A DNA stretch of 59,624 nt from Tychonema sp. LEGE 06208. Its GTDB lineage: Bacteria; Cyanobacteriota; Cyanobacteriia; Cyanobacteriales; Microcoleaceae. The stretch is taken from the NCBI RefSeq assembly GCF_015207505.1, contig NZ_JADEWT010000028.1:1-59624 (forward strand). Reading direction: 5' to 3'. Made by a program: the position numbers and the translations under genes. The notes under the pieces were generated by a model, which did no database searches, had not been told where the DNA came from, and saw only the letters and a list, made by a program, of their open reading frames with translations. Positions 8,734 to 17,351 of the stretch are shown here, piece by piece. The first letter of the stretch is position 1. Each line of letters opens with the position of its first letter.

Positions 8734-10161
8734 TTAGCGATCCTGTGCTTTCTTTTCTCGAAGCTGCAACAAAATTGCTGCATGAACTTCGCGGGTAATC
8801 GGATAAAAATATGTGAGAATCATGCCGCAAATTAAAGCAATTGTGGGCAGGGGGCCGATCGCAACTCGAATCGCGAACAGCGCGGAATCCGGCTGTATGG
8901 GAGGGGCTTGTCCCTGAACTGTGGCAAGAAATCCAGCTTGTTCTAATGCTTGTCCTACAAACCACAAGCCCAATGCCAAACCAATTTTTTGCAGCAAGAC
9001 CATAAACGAATAAAACACGCCTTCGCGTCTTTCTCCTGTTTGGAGTTCGTCGAGTTCAATCACGTCCGGTATCATCGACCAAGGTATGAGATAAGCAGTG
9101 GAAACTCCCACCCCTGCCATTACTGCTAACAAATACATCTGGACTACTTGTCCCGGTTGCAGGAAAAACAGTCCGGCTTGGGCGATAATCCACAAACTCA
9201 TGCCCATAAAATAAACAGCTTTTTTGCCGTATCGCTCGCTGACTTTACTCCAAACAAATAACATGGCGAGTGCGGTGCCTTGAACGGCGATCGCAGTTTG
9301 GGTAAAAGTTGCAGCCGGTAACTTCATCCAGTTAATGACAAAATAGGGCAAAATAGAAGCAGTTAATTGCACGCCCAGCCAAGAACAGAGATAAATTCCA
9401 ATTACGTATAAAAAAGGACGATTGTTAAATGCAATCCGCAACTGTTCTTTGAGGGGCAAGGAAGTTGAATTGTCTTCTCCTAGATCGGTTGAAAATTGAG
9501 AGAATACTTGTTGGCGGGTTCCGAAAAAGCACCAGTACAAAGGTAATACTGAAATCACTGCACAGAGTGCGCCTAATATTAAGTATTTTTGGATGTCATC
9601 TTTAACTAAGGCAAAGATAATTTGCGCTATAATTAGCGACAAAATGCTGCCGCCGATGGAGAAAGAAAACCGAAAACTGTTAAGGCTAGTGCGTTCGTTG
9701 TAGTCTTTGGTTAATTCTGGAGTGAGGGCGGTGTAAGGCAGGTTAACGGCGGTGTAGGCGGTGTTAAATAAAATGCCGATCGCCACATAGTACCAAAACA
9801 ATATCGTGGGATCTTTGCTGGGAACAATCCACTGCAAAAAGAAGAAGATGCCGAAAGGAATTGCGCCGTAAACCATCCAAGGATAGCGGCGGCCCCAGCG
9901 ATGAGATGTGCGATCGCTCAAAACCCCCACAATCGGGTCATTTATGGCATCCCAAACCTTGCCGATTAACAAAATATTGCTAGCAGTACCCGCAGCCAAA
10001 CCTGCTACGTTAGTAAAGAAAAACAGCAGGAAAAATACCAGAACATTCGCCGTAATTGCGGGCCCTAGGTCGCCGGCACCGTAAGCTAATTTTGTTGAGA
10101 AACTGAGTTTTTTTGTTTCAGGGTTGTTGGCTGCTGCTTCAGGCGGGGAAGTGTTGCTCAT
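8734..10161 (-). CDS. GPH-family (MelB-like) sugar:cation symporter, MFS fold
   Basis: A 475-residue membrane protein with about twelve hydrophobic segments. The N-terminal region carries LAYGAGDLGPAI and the loop 2-3 signature GVLSDRTSHRWGRRYPWM, which is diagnostic of the glycoside-pentoside-hexuronide:cation symporter family (MelB, XylP, and YihO-type proteins). A second signature lies in the later loop with LDELQTGERREGVFYSF. Members import sugars or sugar acids with Na+ or H+; the substrate cannot be read from sequence. I place the start at 10161 (MSNTSPPEAAANN) because the conserved region begins soon after; an upstream extension to 10221 has no homology features. It stands alone with no sugar-metabolism gene next to it. 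Confidence 0.85.
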   Translation of the reverse strand: MSNTSPPEAAANNPETKKLSFSTKLAYGAGDLGPAITANVLVFFLLFFFTNVAGLAAGTASNILLIGKVWDAINDPIVGVLSDRTSHRWGRRYPWMVYGAIPFGIFFFLQWIVPSKDPTILFWYYVAIGILFNTAYTAVNLPYTALTPELTKDYNERTSLNSFRFSFSIGGSILSLIIAQIIFALVKDDIQKYLILGALCAVISVLPLYWCFFGTRQQVFSQFSTDLGEDNSTSLPLKEQLRIAFNNRPFLYVIGIYLCSWLGVQLTASILPYFVINWMKLPAATFTQTAIAVQGTALAMLFVWSKVSERYGKKAVYFMGMSLWIIAQAGLFFLQPGQVVQMYLLAVMAGVGVSTAYLIPWSMIPDVIELDELQTGERREGVFYSFMVLLQKIGLALGLWFVGQALEQAGFLATVQGQAPPIQPDSALFAIRVAIGPLPTIALICGMILTYFYPITREVHAAILLQLREKKAQDR

Positions 10162-10777
10162 AAACTTTTGTTTCGGGATTTTTGGGCAGTAGCAGTCTTT
10201 GCAGTATGGAGTATAACTCACGCTACGCCGTAATACTAAGTTTTTTTTGGGCGATCGGGATGATTCTGAATAATGCGTAATTGGTAGTCGATCGACAAAT
10301 GCTTCCCAAGTATAATCGCTGATTCGTCAATATCTTTTGCATCGAGCAAGTAAAGCATTTTTGCTATGTTGCAAATAGCGTTTATTTGTATTGGCGGTGT
10401 TGTGCCCAGTTCGCTGACACCGACACCGCACTATTGGAGGCAGATTCCGAAACGGAACAGCTACAGCATTTTTTGTGATTTTTTGTTCGATGTTTGCCGT
10501 TTTGTTGCGAAATGTTTTGGTTGTTACATCAGTTGTTAATCCGATAATATTTATGCTCTTAATACCAAATTTGGGTGACATACTCCCTTGATAATGGAAC
10601 CGCGAAGACGCAAAGAACGCGAAGAGAAGAGGAAAGAGAAGAGTCAGAAGATCGAGGGGATGGCAAACTCGGATTTGGTATTAAATCCTCAACCAGGTTT
10701 GTAGGCCGAATCATAGTTTTAGCGATCGACCTACGAAAAAACTGGGTTCGGTCAGGCAAGGGGGCTCAATTTTTGTG
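10162..10777. other. Intergenic region, no gene supported
   Basis: This 616-base stretch holds short open frames on both strands with no conserved features, and the inverted-repeat element at 10559-10684. The part next to 10162 should contain the symporter promoter. Nothing else is recognisable. Confidence 0.4.
10559..10684. repeat. Inverted-repeat element with GCGAAGACGCAAAGAACGCG core
   Basis: TTAATACCAAAT at 10559-10570 pairs perfectly with ATTTGGTATTAA at 10673-10684. The centre carries AACCGCGAAGACGCAAAG followed by AACGCGAAGAGAAGA, a motif whose reverse complement recurs twice in the 43108-43395 repeat. The size (126 bp) and terminal inverted repeats suggest a MITE-like unit. Confidence 0.6.
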
Positions 10778-11455
10778 CTACAAATTTTGTTGAATCGTGT
10801 CGCAACATTCAGCAACTGTTGCTCTTTTTTCCATTGTTTCAACTAGGGCTTTGTAAGCTGATTTATGGTTTTCGAGTAGGTTTTTTGCTCGCAGGGAAGC
10901 TAAGTTTTGTTTGAGTTGAATTTCGGAATTGGAACGGCGCAGTTGTGTGAGGATGGCGCGGATTTTTGTGCGGTCTTCTACGCCGCCTTGTGCGCTGCCA
11001 TAAACAATTTTTTCGGCTACTATTCCGGCCATCCACACTGTACAATATTGGTCTAAAATTTGGGATGAAAGAGTGCCGCTTTGGAGTTGAGATGCTAGTT
11101 GTTCGTCTTCAAATCGGACGCCGCCTTGGGCTGTTTGACCTTGTTTGAAGGCTTCAAGAGCGCTGAGGGCGTAGCTGCTTACGGGAATTCCTAACAGGTG
11201 GGCGACTAGGAAGTGCCCGGCTTCGTGGTGAAGGATGCGATCGCGCTTTTGTTTGGAACTTCCCCCAAGCAAATCGACTAAAATTGTACCGCCTTGACCT
11301 TGCCACTGGAAAGTGTCGAGGGTGGCTAGCCCTAATAGGCAAAAAGTGGCGATCGCAGGTACGGCTTCTGGTAAGTTGAATAAAGGGCCCAATATTATGG
11401 AGACGGTGATGGCGAAGATGGAAATAGCGATAATATTCAAAGAAGTGTCTTTCAT
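10778..11455 (-). CDS. Membrane-anchored M41-like zinc metalloprotease domain without AAA module
   Basis: The 225-residue protein has two hydrophobic segments at about residues 6-25 and 30-46, then HEAGH at 77-81, the zinc-binding HExxH of FtsH-type (M41) proteases, followed by SYALSALEAF and, later, GGVEDRTKI, which corresponds to the FtsH region holding the third zinc ligand. There is no Walker A/B or SRH motif, so the AAA ATPase is absent. FtsH is about 610-650 residues, so this is a stand-alone protease-like domain. Such proteins are known in cyanobacteria and plastids, where some act as FtsH-interacting or pseudo-proteases; here the HExxH glutamate is present, so activity is possible. 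Start chosen at the ATG at 11455. It is divergent from rseP. Confidence 0.75.
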   Translation of the reverse strand: MKDTSLNIIAISIFAITVSIILGPLFNLPEAVPAIATFCLLGLATLDTFQWQGQGGTILVDLLGGSSKQKRDRILHHEAGHFLVAHLLGIPVSSYALSALEAFKQGQTAQGGVRFEDEQLASQLQSGTLSSQILDQYCTVWMAGIVAEKIVYGSAQGGVEDRTKIRAILTQLRRSNSEIQLKQNLASLRAKNLLENHKSAYKALVETMEKRATVAECCDTIQQNL

Positions 11456-11494
11456 AATTGTGAATTGGTAATGGGGAATTTGTAATAGGAAATT

Positions 11495-11567
11495 GGGCAT
11501 CGGGCATCGGCCAAACAGGGCCTAAAAGCATCGGCCAAACAGGGCATCGGCCAAACAGGGCATCGGT
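11495..11567. repeat. Short tandem repeat GGCATCGGCCAAACA
   Basis: Three copies of GCATCGGCCAAACAGGGC occur in a row, partly overlapping, preceded and followed by partial GCATCGG units. The array lies between the divergent M41-like protease and rseP. A related fragment, CCTGTTTGGCC, appears at about 46558 inside another array. Confidence 0.75.
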
Positions 11568-11757
11568 TGAATTATTTTTTTCCCTTCTTTCTTCAGAAAG
11601 GTGAAAAGTTACATCAGCCCGATCGCTTACCGGCCGGGACTTCTGAAAAAAACATACCATCTTCTAGTTTGACTGAAAATTGCCGATCGTCCGCCACCTA
11701 TATTAAAAAGATATTAAAATAAATCAAAGTAAAGTAAAAGTGTTAGTGGAATCCTTC

Positions 11758-12858
11758 ATGTCAGTTTTGGCAGCGATCGCAGTTTTAGGTATCTTGATTG
11801 TCGTTCACGAACTCGGCCACTTCTTGGCGGCGAGACTTCAACACATTCACGTCAACCGCTTCTCTATCGGTTTCGGCCCCATCCTGTGGAAGTACCAAGG
11901 CCCGGAAACAGAATACGCCATCCGCGCCTTTCCCCTGGGAGGTTTCGTGGGTTTCCCAGATGACGATCCAGAAAGCAATATTCCCCCCAATGACCCGAAT
12001 TTGCTGCGAAATCGCCCCGTGCTCGATCGGGCGATCGTGATTAGCGCCGGGGTGATTGCCAACTTGATTTTTGCTTACTTCCTGCTGGTGGTGCAATTGA
12101 CCACTGTCGGCGCAGCATCCATGAACTACCTACCGGGAGTTAAAGTCCCGGAAGTCGCAGCAGAAGTAAGTTCGGCCGCCTTCCAAGCGGGAATTCGATC
12201 GGGCGACATTGTTCTGTCCGTTGACGGCAAGGAATTGGGCGCTTCCCGCGAAGCAATCAAATCTCTAGTCTCAGCAATCCAAGATCATCCCAACCAACCC
12301 CTAGCGTTAGAAATTCAGCGTGCAGAACAAAAATTTGTCGTGACAGTCACTCCCGAAAAGTCCCCCGACGGTAAAGGCCGCATTGGCGTGCAGCTAACTT
12401 CTAACGGAACTGTCGTGCGGGATCGGGCGGGAATTCTAGATGCCTTTAGCATGGCGGCTACTGAATTTGAGCGGATTGTAGTGCTGACTGTGGAAGGTTT
12501 CGGGCAGTTAGTTACCAATTTCGGTCAAACCGCAAAACAGTTGTCCGGGCCCGTGGCAATTGTGGCGGCCGGTGCAGGGATTGCGCGATCGGATGCAGCG
12601 AATTTGTTTCAGTTTGCCGTGTTAATTAGCATCAATTTGGCTGTGATTAATATCTTGCCTTTACCTGCTTTGGATGGCGGTCAGCTAGCTTTTTTGTTAA
12701 TAGAAGGACTGCGGGGCAAACCTCTGCCGAACCGCATTCAGGAAAATGTGATGCAGACTGGTTTGATGCTGTTGCTGGGTTTGGGAATTTTCTTGATTGT
12801 TCGCGATACTGCTAATTTGGCAGGCATCGATTTTATGCGAAATCTTCGACAGCAGTAG
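11758..12858 (+). CDS. rseP: RseP-family site-2 intramembrane metalloprotease
   Basis: The 366-residue protein belongs to the M50B site-2 proteases. The first transmembrane helix contains HELGHFLAAR with zinc ligands H17 and H21 and catalytic E18; a later helix contains LPLPALDGGQL, the conserved LDG motif supplying the third ligand. One PDZ domain (about residues 130-205, AGIRSGDIVLSVDG) lies between them. Such proteases cleave membrane-bound anti-sigma factors or signal-peptide remnants. I start at ATG 11758 (MSVLAAIAVLG); an in-frame GTG at 11740 adds only six residues. The stop codon TAG (12856-12858) is also the first unit of a degenerate TTAGTCA-type repeat. It is divergent from another membrane metalloprotease gene. 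Confidence 0.92.
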   Translation: MSVLAAIAVLGILIVVHELGHFLAARLQHIHVNRFSIGFGPILWKYQGPETEYAIRAFPLGGFVGFPDDDPESNIPPNDPNLLRNRPVLDRAIVISAGVIANLIFAYFLLVVQLTTVGAASMNYLPGVKVPEVAAEVSSAAFQAGIRSGDIVLSVDGKELGASREAIKSLVSAIQDHPNQPLALEIQRAEQKFVVTVTPEKSPDGKGRIGVQLTSNGTVVRDRAGILDAFSMAATEFERIVVLTVEGFGQLVTNFGQTAKQLSGPVAIVAAGAGIARSDAANLFQFAVLISINLAVINILPLPALDGGQLAFLLIEGLRGKPLPNRIQENVMQTGLMLLLGLGIFLIVRDTANLAGIDFMRNLRQQ

Positions 12859-12912
12859 TCATTGGTCGTCAGTCATCAATCATTAGTCAGCAGTCATTAG
12901 TCATCACAACGC
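12856..12912. repeat. Degenerate TTAGTCA-type heptanucleotide array starting at the rseP stop codon
   Basis: From the rseP TAG onward the sequence is built from variants of TAGTCAT, CAGTCAT, CAATCAT and CAGCAGTCATTAGTCATC. It ends near 12912 before the Uma2 gene. Confidence 0.75.
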
Positions 12913-12963
12913 TGATGACTGTTGAATATTATAAAATCACCAGTAAATTAGGGGAAAACAGCA

Positions 12964-13701
12964 ATGATTACACAACTGCAATCTCCCGACCAATCTCAGA
13001 TTATCTACCCAGATGATAACGGCGAACCAATGTCTGACAATACCGAACAGTTTAGATTGATCGTGTGGATTAAAGAAAATTTAGAACTGTTATTTGCGGG
13101 CGTGGTTGATGTTTTTGTAGCGGGAAACTTACTGTGGTATCCAGTAGAAGGAAATAACAAAATTTCTCAAGCGCCAGATGTGATGGTAGCCTTCGGAAGA
13201 CCGAAAGGTTATCGAGGCTCCTACCAGCAGTGGAACGAAGATAATATTGTCCCGCAAGTCGCCTTTGAAATTTGGTCGCCGGGAAATCGCCTGAGTCCGA
13301 TGCTGCAAAAACTGAGATTTTACGAACAATACGGCGTAGAAGAATATTATTTGTACGATCCAGCAAATCTGGATTTAACTATATGGGAGCGTCGAGAGGA
13401 ACGATTAGAACCAATCGAAGAAGTGAACGGCTGGGTAAGTCCCAGAATGGGAGTGCGGTTTCAGCTATCAGAAACTGAACTACAAATATTCAGGCCTGAT
13501 GGCACACCGTTTGTGAGTTTTGTGGAACTCGCTCAACTTCGAGATCAAGCAGAATCAAGGGCCGAACAAGAACGGCAAAGGGCCGAACAAGAACGGCAAA
13601 GGGCCGAACAAGCAGAAACTATGCTGGAACAAGAACGATCGCGCTCGCAAGCTTTAGAAGCAAGACTCCGAGACATGGGAATCGACCTCAGCCAGTTGTA
13701 A
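12964..13701 (+). CDS. Uma2-family (DUF820) PD-(D/E)XK endonuclease-like protein
   Basis: The 245-residue protein has the Uma2 fold of cyanobacteria: QAPDVMVAFGRP with D72, PQVAFEIWSP with E102, and the downstream YGVEEYYLYDP segment. These are the PD-(D/E)XK acidic positions. The C-terminus is an added coiled coil with a near-perfect nine-residue repeat AEQERQRAE encoded by repeated DNA at 13561-13610, so its length may vary between strains. Uma2 proteins are expanded in filamentous cyanobacteria, and a nuclease role is predicted but unproven in this lineage. It is paralogous to the protein at 16350-16988 (shared SQAPD, RPKG and EDNI..P motifs). Confidence 0.85.
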   Translation: MITQLQSPDQSQIIYPDDNGEPMSDNTEQFRLIVWIKENLELLFAGVVDVFVAGNLLWYPVEGNNKISQAPDVMVAFGRPKGYRGSYQQWNEDNIVPQVAFEIWSPGNRLSPMLQKLRFYEQYGVEEYYLYDPANLDLTIWERREERLEPIEEVNGWVSPRMGVRFQLSETELQIFRPDGTPFVSFVELAQLRDQAESRAEQERQRAEQERQRAEQAETMLEQERSRSQALEARLRDMGIDLSQL

Positions 13702-13793
13702 ATGACTAATATTAACTTCGATCCATTGACCGCAATCAGTAAGATTCGTAGTGCGTCCTAGTGTCCGCACTACAAACAGTTTTGATATAACAA

Positions 13794-13894
13794 CAACTAA
13801 CAACTAACAACTAACAACTAACAACTAACAACTAACAACTAACAACTAACAACTAACAACTAACAACTAACAAATAACAAATAACAAATAACAA
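13794..13894. repeat. Heptanucleotide array (CAACTAA)11 (CAAATAA)3 abutting the nth start codon
   Basis: Counting from 13794, eleven perfect CAACTAA units are followed by three CAAATAA units (13871-13891) and then CAA, directly joined to ATG at 13895. The array therefore fills the whole region where the nth ribosome-binding site should be. No purine-rich Shine-Dalgarno sequence is present. Confidence 0.95.
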
Positions 13895-14539
13895 ATGACT
13901 AAAAAGTTAAGTTTAAAACAACGATCGCTCGAAATTCTGATTCGCCTCAAACGCCTGTATCCAGAAGCTCCTTGCACTCTCAACTACGAAACTCCGGTGC
14001 AGTTGTTGGTGGCGACGATTCTCTCGGCTCAGTGTACGGATGAGCGAGTAAACCTGGTAACGCCCGCCTTGTTTGAGCGTTTCCCCGATGCGGAGGCTTT
14101 GGGAAATGCTGATTTAGATGAATTGGAGCGTCTGGTGCGATCGACTGGTTTTTACCGCAACAAGTCTAAAAATATTAAAGCTGCTTGTTGGGCGATCGTC
14201 AACAAATTCAACAATCAAGTGCCGCAGCAAATGGAACTGCTGCTAGAATTGCCCGGAGTTGCCCGCAAAACAGCTAATGTCGTTCTCGCTCACGCTTTTG
14301 GTATTCATAGGGGCGTGACAGTAGACACCCACGTCAAGCGTTTGAGTCAACGATTGGGATTGACCGAACATACCGATCCGACTCGGATCGAGCGGGATTT
14401 GATGCTATTGTTGCCGCAGCCGGATTGGGAAAATTGGTCGATTCGGTTAGTTTATCACGGTCGGGCAGTTTGTAATGCAAGAAAGCCGATTTGCAATATT
14501 TGCGAACTTGCAGATTTGTGCCCTTCTGCTAATAGTTAG
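13895..14539 (+). CDS. nth: Endonuclease III (base-excision DNA glycosylase/AP lyase)
   Basis: The 214-residue protein has all Nth signatures: the helix-hairpin-helix LPGVARKTANVVL with catalytic lysine K125, the catalytic aspartate D144 in TVDTHVKRL, and the C-terminal [4Fe-4S] ligands C-x6-C-x2-C-x5-C (CNARKPICNICELADLC). It removes oxidised pyrimidines and nicks the abasic site. Length matches the E. coli enzyme (211 residues). The start ATG directly follows a heptanucleotide array with no Shine-Dalgarno sequence, so translation initiation may depend on repeat number or an unstructured leader. It lies upstream of rpsN with a 146-base gap. Confidence 0.96.
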   Translation: MTKKLSLKQRSLEILIRLKRLYPEAPCTLNYETPVQLLVATILSAQCTDERVNLVTPALFERFPDAEALGNADLDELERLVRSTGFYRNKSKNIKAACWAIVNKFNNQVPQQMELLLELPGVARKTANVVLAHAFGIHRGVTVDTHVKRLSQRLGLTEHTDPTRIERDLMLLLPQPDWENWSIRLVYHGRAVCNARKPICNICELADLCPSANS

Positions 14540-14685
14540 ATGTTGCACTATTTTCAGGAACAAGCAAGATGCCTGTGGTTAAAAATATTGTCAACAAAAA
14601 AAGTAATTTAAATAAAAGCGATCCGAAATGACCAAAATATAGTAAAATAGTTGATCGTGATTTATCTAAGGATATAAACTGAGTT

Positions 14686-14988
14686 ATGGCTAAAAAGAGC
14701 ATGATCGAGCGCGAAAGAAAGCGCCAAGCACTCGTAGACAAGTACGCTGACAAGCGGGAAGACCTGAAAGAGCAGTTTGACCAAGCTGCGAATCAGATGG
14801 ACAAAATGGCGATTCACCGTCAACTGCAACAGCTACCCCGTGGCAGTTCGCGGACTCGCTTGCGGAACCGCTGCTGGGCAACAGGACGGCCCAGAGGTTA
14901 CTATCGCGACTTCGGACTGTCTCGCAACGTGATGCGAGAAATGGCTCACGAAGGTCTTTTGCCCGGTGTTGTGAAGTCTAGCTGGTAG
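14686..14988 (+). CDS. rpsN: 30S ribosomal protein S14
   Basis: The 100-residue protein begins [20 protein letters not shown] and contains [20 protein letters not shown], the hallmark of S14. It lacks the CxxC pairs of the zinc-binding short form, so it is the long C-minus type usual in cyanobacteria and plastids. A purine-rich AAGGATATAAA lies upstream of the ATG. As in most cyanobacteria, the gene is outside the main ribosomal protein operon. Confidence 0.97.
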   Translation: MAKKSMIERERKRQALVDKYADKREDLKEQFDQAANQMDKMAIHRQLQQLPRGSSRTRLRNRCWATGRPRGYYRDFGLSRNVMREMAHEGLLPGVVKSSW

Positions 14989-14994
14989 CATAAA

Positions 14995-15276
14995 GAAGGA
15001 AGTTCGGCAACGGATTTCGTATTTCGTAACGGATTTAATGGATAGAAGAAAGAAGGGTTTAGTTATCGTCGCGAGAGAGGGAAGAAATAAGAAGGAATGA
15101 AGAAAAACTTATGAATAATCGGTAAGATTATATTTAGGGTTAATTTTTGTTTCAGACTTTCTTCCTTCTTCCTTCTTCCTTCTTCCTTCTTCCTTCTTCC
15201 TTCTTCCTTTTTCCTTCTTCTTTCTGACTGACATCCGTTACATCCGTTACAAAATCCGTTGCCGAACCTTCTTCCT
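14995..15276. repeat. Composite repeat: GTTCGGCAACGGAT arms, ACATCCGTT units and a CTTCCTT array
   Basis: GAAGTTCGGCAACGGATTT near 15000 faces AAATCCGTTGCCGAAC at about 15250-15266, forming an inverted pair. Between them are ATCCGTTAC repeats (15233-15255) and a (CTTCCTT)n heptanucleotide array at 15160-15221. The same modules, GTTCGGCAGCGGATT, GTAACGGAT and GGAAGA, recur at 36294-36440 and 46104-46440, so this is one dispersed family. Confidence 0.75.
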
Positions 15277-15606
15277 TCACTGGCCGCAGCATTTATCGAT
15301 GCCGAGACTTTCGAGTAACAAGTCGCTGACGGCATTGGCGATCGCAAATTCGCCGTAAAAGCTTTTAGAAAAATCATAGGCCTGCATTTCGGTGACGATC
15401 GCAATTACGAGGCTGCCCACGTCGTTTTCGCCTTCCATACGCTGGCGGACATAGATTTGGGCAGCTCTTTTAGCTATTTGCTGGTTGGCAGCTTCTGGGA
15501 TAAACTCGGAGTCTAGCCATGCGAGCAGCGTTTGTTGGAGCCATTGACCTTCTTGCTCGGGGTTTTGGGCGGGCGGTAAGGTAATAGGTTCGATGGTTTC
15601 AGACAT
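15277..15606 (-). CDS. Conserved cyanobacterial hypothetical protein
   Basis: The 109-residue soluble acidic protein starts MSETIEPITLPPAQNPEQEG and contains WLQQTLLAWLDSEFIPE and RAAQIYVRQRMEGENDVGSLV, followed by IANAVSDLLLESLG. It ends CCGQ. I do not recognise a characterised domain. The composition and length suggest a mostly helical protein found widely in cyanobacteria. It is divergent from aat with 64 bases between starts, so the two may share a control region. Coding potential is supported by a proper ATG, normal codon use and good amino acid composition. Confidence 0.6.
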   Translation of the reverse strand: MSETIEPITLPPAQNPEQEGQWLQQTLLAWLDSEFIPEAANQQIAKRAAQIYVRQRMEGENDVGSLVIAIVTEMQAYDFSKSFYGEFAIANAVSDLLLESLGIDKCCGQ

Positions 15607-15670
15607 AATTATTCCTAATTGCTAATGTTGACTTTGAAAAGTTAGCGGACAAATGACAACTGATAAATAT

Positions 15671-16249
15671 ATGCAATATGATATACCGTCAATTATACAG
15701 GGATACGCGCAAGGCTACTTCTTGATGGCAAATGACGGCGAGGAGAGTTTGGGGTGGTATTCGAGCCGTCAGCGGGCGCTGATACCGCTAGATGAAAGAT
15801 TTACCTATCCGCGATCGCTGGGCCGCGCTATAAATCAAAATCGGTTTTCAGTGGCTGTAAATCGCGATTTTGGGGCGGTGGTTGAGGGTTGTGCCGATCG
15901 CGAAACGACCTGGATTTCTAAGGAACTCAAGCAGATTTACTGGGCTTTGCATAAAGCCGGTTGGGCTTACAGCTTCGAGACTTGGTGCGGCGACGAATTG
16001 GCGGGTGGTATTCTGGGATTGTCGATCGGCGGTGCATTTATTGGCGAATCGATGTTTTACCGAATTTCCGAGGGTTCTAAGGTGGCGATGGTAAAGTTGG
16101 TGGAGAGATTGCGCGATCGATCTTATCTACTTTTTGACGCTCAAATGAACAATCCCCACTTGGAAAGATTCGGAGCATATACTGTCAACCAAAAACAGTA
16201 CAACACTCTTTTGCAAGCCGCTTTAAAACGCCGCTGTTCGCTCTTGTAA
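15671..16249 (+). CDS. aat: Leucyl/phenylalanyl-tRNA--protein transferase
   Basis: The 192-residue protein matches Aat throughout: [12 protein letters not shown] near the start, [45 protein letters not shown] in the core and [17 protein letters not shown] near the end. The enzyme adds Leu or Phe to N-terminal Arg or Lys, marking proteins for ClpS/ClpAP in the N-degron pathway. An ATG at 15653 would add six residues, but that segment (ATGACAACTGATAAAT) looks like repeat-derived DNA and homologues begin close to MQYDIPSII, so I prefer 15671. The protein is a little shorter than the E. coli form (234), as in other cyanobacteria. Confidence 0.93.
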   Translation: MQYDIPSIIQGYAQGYFLMANDGEESLGWYSSRQRALIPLDERFTYPRSLGRAINQNRFSVAVNRDFGAVVEGCADRETTWISKELKQIYWALHKAGWAYSFETWCGDELAGGILGLSIGGAFIGESMFYRISEGSKVAMVKLVERLRDRSYLLFDAQMNNPHLERFGAYTVNQKQYNTLLQAALKRRCSLL

Positions 16250-16349
16250 ATATTCTTGTCAGGCAAATAGCACTGCCGCATTCTAACCCGATATACCTAC
16301 TTTAAAAAATAGTACAATCAAACATAGATACTTCTTGGAGGCAACCATA

Positions 16350-16988
16350 ATGCAAGTCACAACAGAAGAAATCATTTATCCATCCAGCGACGGTCAACCA
16401 ATGGCAGAAAGTACAATTCAATACAAATTAATTGTCACCATCAAAGAAGGTTGCGAGTCGCTGTTTCAAGACGACCCCAACGTGTTTGTCGCAGCAGATT
16501 TACTCTGGTATCCGGTTGAGAGAAGAAATGACATTTCTCAAGCACCAGATACAATGGTAATATTTGGTAGACCAAAAGGCGATCGCCGTTCCTACCTACA
16601 ATTTGGAGAAGATAATATCCCTCCCCAAGTCGTCTTTGAGATTCGCTCCCACAACGACAGCAATACAAAAATGCACAAAAAACTTTCATTTTACAATCGC
16701 TATGGAGTTGAGGAATATTACCTTTACGACCCCGAAATCAATGAGTTGGAAGGTTGGCAAAGAATTGAAGGAAGCTTAGAACCAATTGAACCGATGGAAG
16801 GATGGATAAGTCCGAGATTGGGAGTGCGGTTTGAGTTGCCAGAATCAGGGTTAGAAATTTATAAACCTGATGGAGAAAAGTTTCTTTCCCCTGCTGAAAT
16901 GAATGCAGAGCGACTACTAGAGCGAGAGCGTGCCGAACGTTTAGCCGCCAAACTCCGCGAATTGAACATCGACCCAGATAGCATCTAA
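16350..16988 (+). CDS. Uma2-family (DUF820) PD-(D/E)XK endonuclease-like protein
   Basis: The 212-residue protein contains QAPDTMVIFGRPKG with D67, PPQVVFEIRSH with E97 and YGVEEYYLYDPE, the conserved Uma2 core. It lacks the long repeated coiled-coil tail of its paralogue at 12964-13701, ending instead in a short RLLERERAERLAAKLRE helix. The start at 16350 is supported by GGAGG at 16337-16341; a TTG at 16335 would overlap this site and is rejected. Function is predicted nuclease, unproven. The two paralogues lie 3 kb apart with nth, rpsN and aat between. Confidence 0.85.
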   Translation: MQVTTEEIIYPSSDGQPMAESTIQYKLIVTIKEGCESLFQDDPNVFVAADLLWYPVERRNDISQAPDTMVIFGRPKGDRRSYLQFGEDNIPPQVVFEIRSHNDSNTKMHKKLSFYNRYGVEEYYLYDPEINELEGWQRIEGSLEPIEPMEGWISPRLGVRFELPESGLEIYKPDGEKFLSPAEMNAERLLERERAERLAAKLRELNIDPDSI

Positions 16989-17351
16989 GCCCAAACAACG
17001 AGTAGAAACCCGGTTTTTCAAACAAATCGGGTTGCTGCGGATTGCAGTTATTTATTCTTTTAGGATTTACGCATCAAGACCAAAGAAACCGGGTTTTTTG
17101 CGGTTTTGCTGACTGTAACAAAGTATTATCGTAAAAACCCGGTTTCTGACCGCCCGTGCGTAAGTCTTATTCTTTTAACGGCGAATCGGAAATTTGGTCG
17201 ATCGCCCCCAGCTCAAATTACATATACTACAATATATAATACAGAGATTGGAGCCAAAATGCTTGGAGCTCAAAAGAATCCTAATCGCGGCCCCATGAAT
17301 GTGCAAAAATACTGAAGCAAACATTACTAAACTCTGCACGGAGCAATTGCT
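16989..17351. other. Intergenic region upstream of leuS with AAACCCGG elements
   Basis: Within 363 bases there are a partial AGAAACCCGGTTTTT motif at about 17004, the full element at 17084-17147, and then the presumed leuS promoter. TATACTACAATATATAATAC near 17223 is AT-rich and could hold a -10 box. No RNA leader or T-box is recognisable. Confidence 0.45.
17084..17147. repeat. 64-bp inverted-repeat element (AGAAACCGGGTTTTT family)
   Basis: AGAAACCGGGTTTTT at 17084-17098 is the perfect reverse complement of AAAAACCCGGTTTCT at 17133-17147. A second copy with the same arms and exactly the same 64-bp length lies at 50719-50782; related copies are at 19916-19948, 41495-41562 and 51043-51103. Confidence 0.85.

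Noticed and set aside
10327-10581. 84-residue minus-strand frame in the 10.3-kb gap
   Set aside because: No homology features; it overlaps an inverted-repeat element.
13794-13894. Possible CRISPR-like array
   Set aside because: Units are contiguous 7-mers without spacers; there are no cas genes in the window.
17106-17315. 69-residue plus-strand frame before leuS
   Set aside because: It starts inside the 64-bp hairpin element and has no conserved residues or ribosome site.
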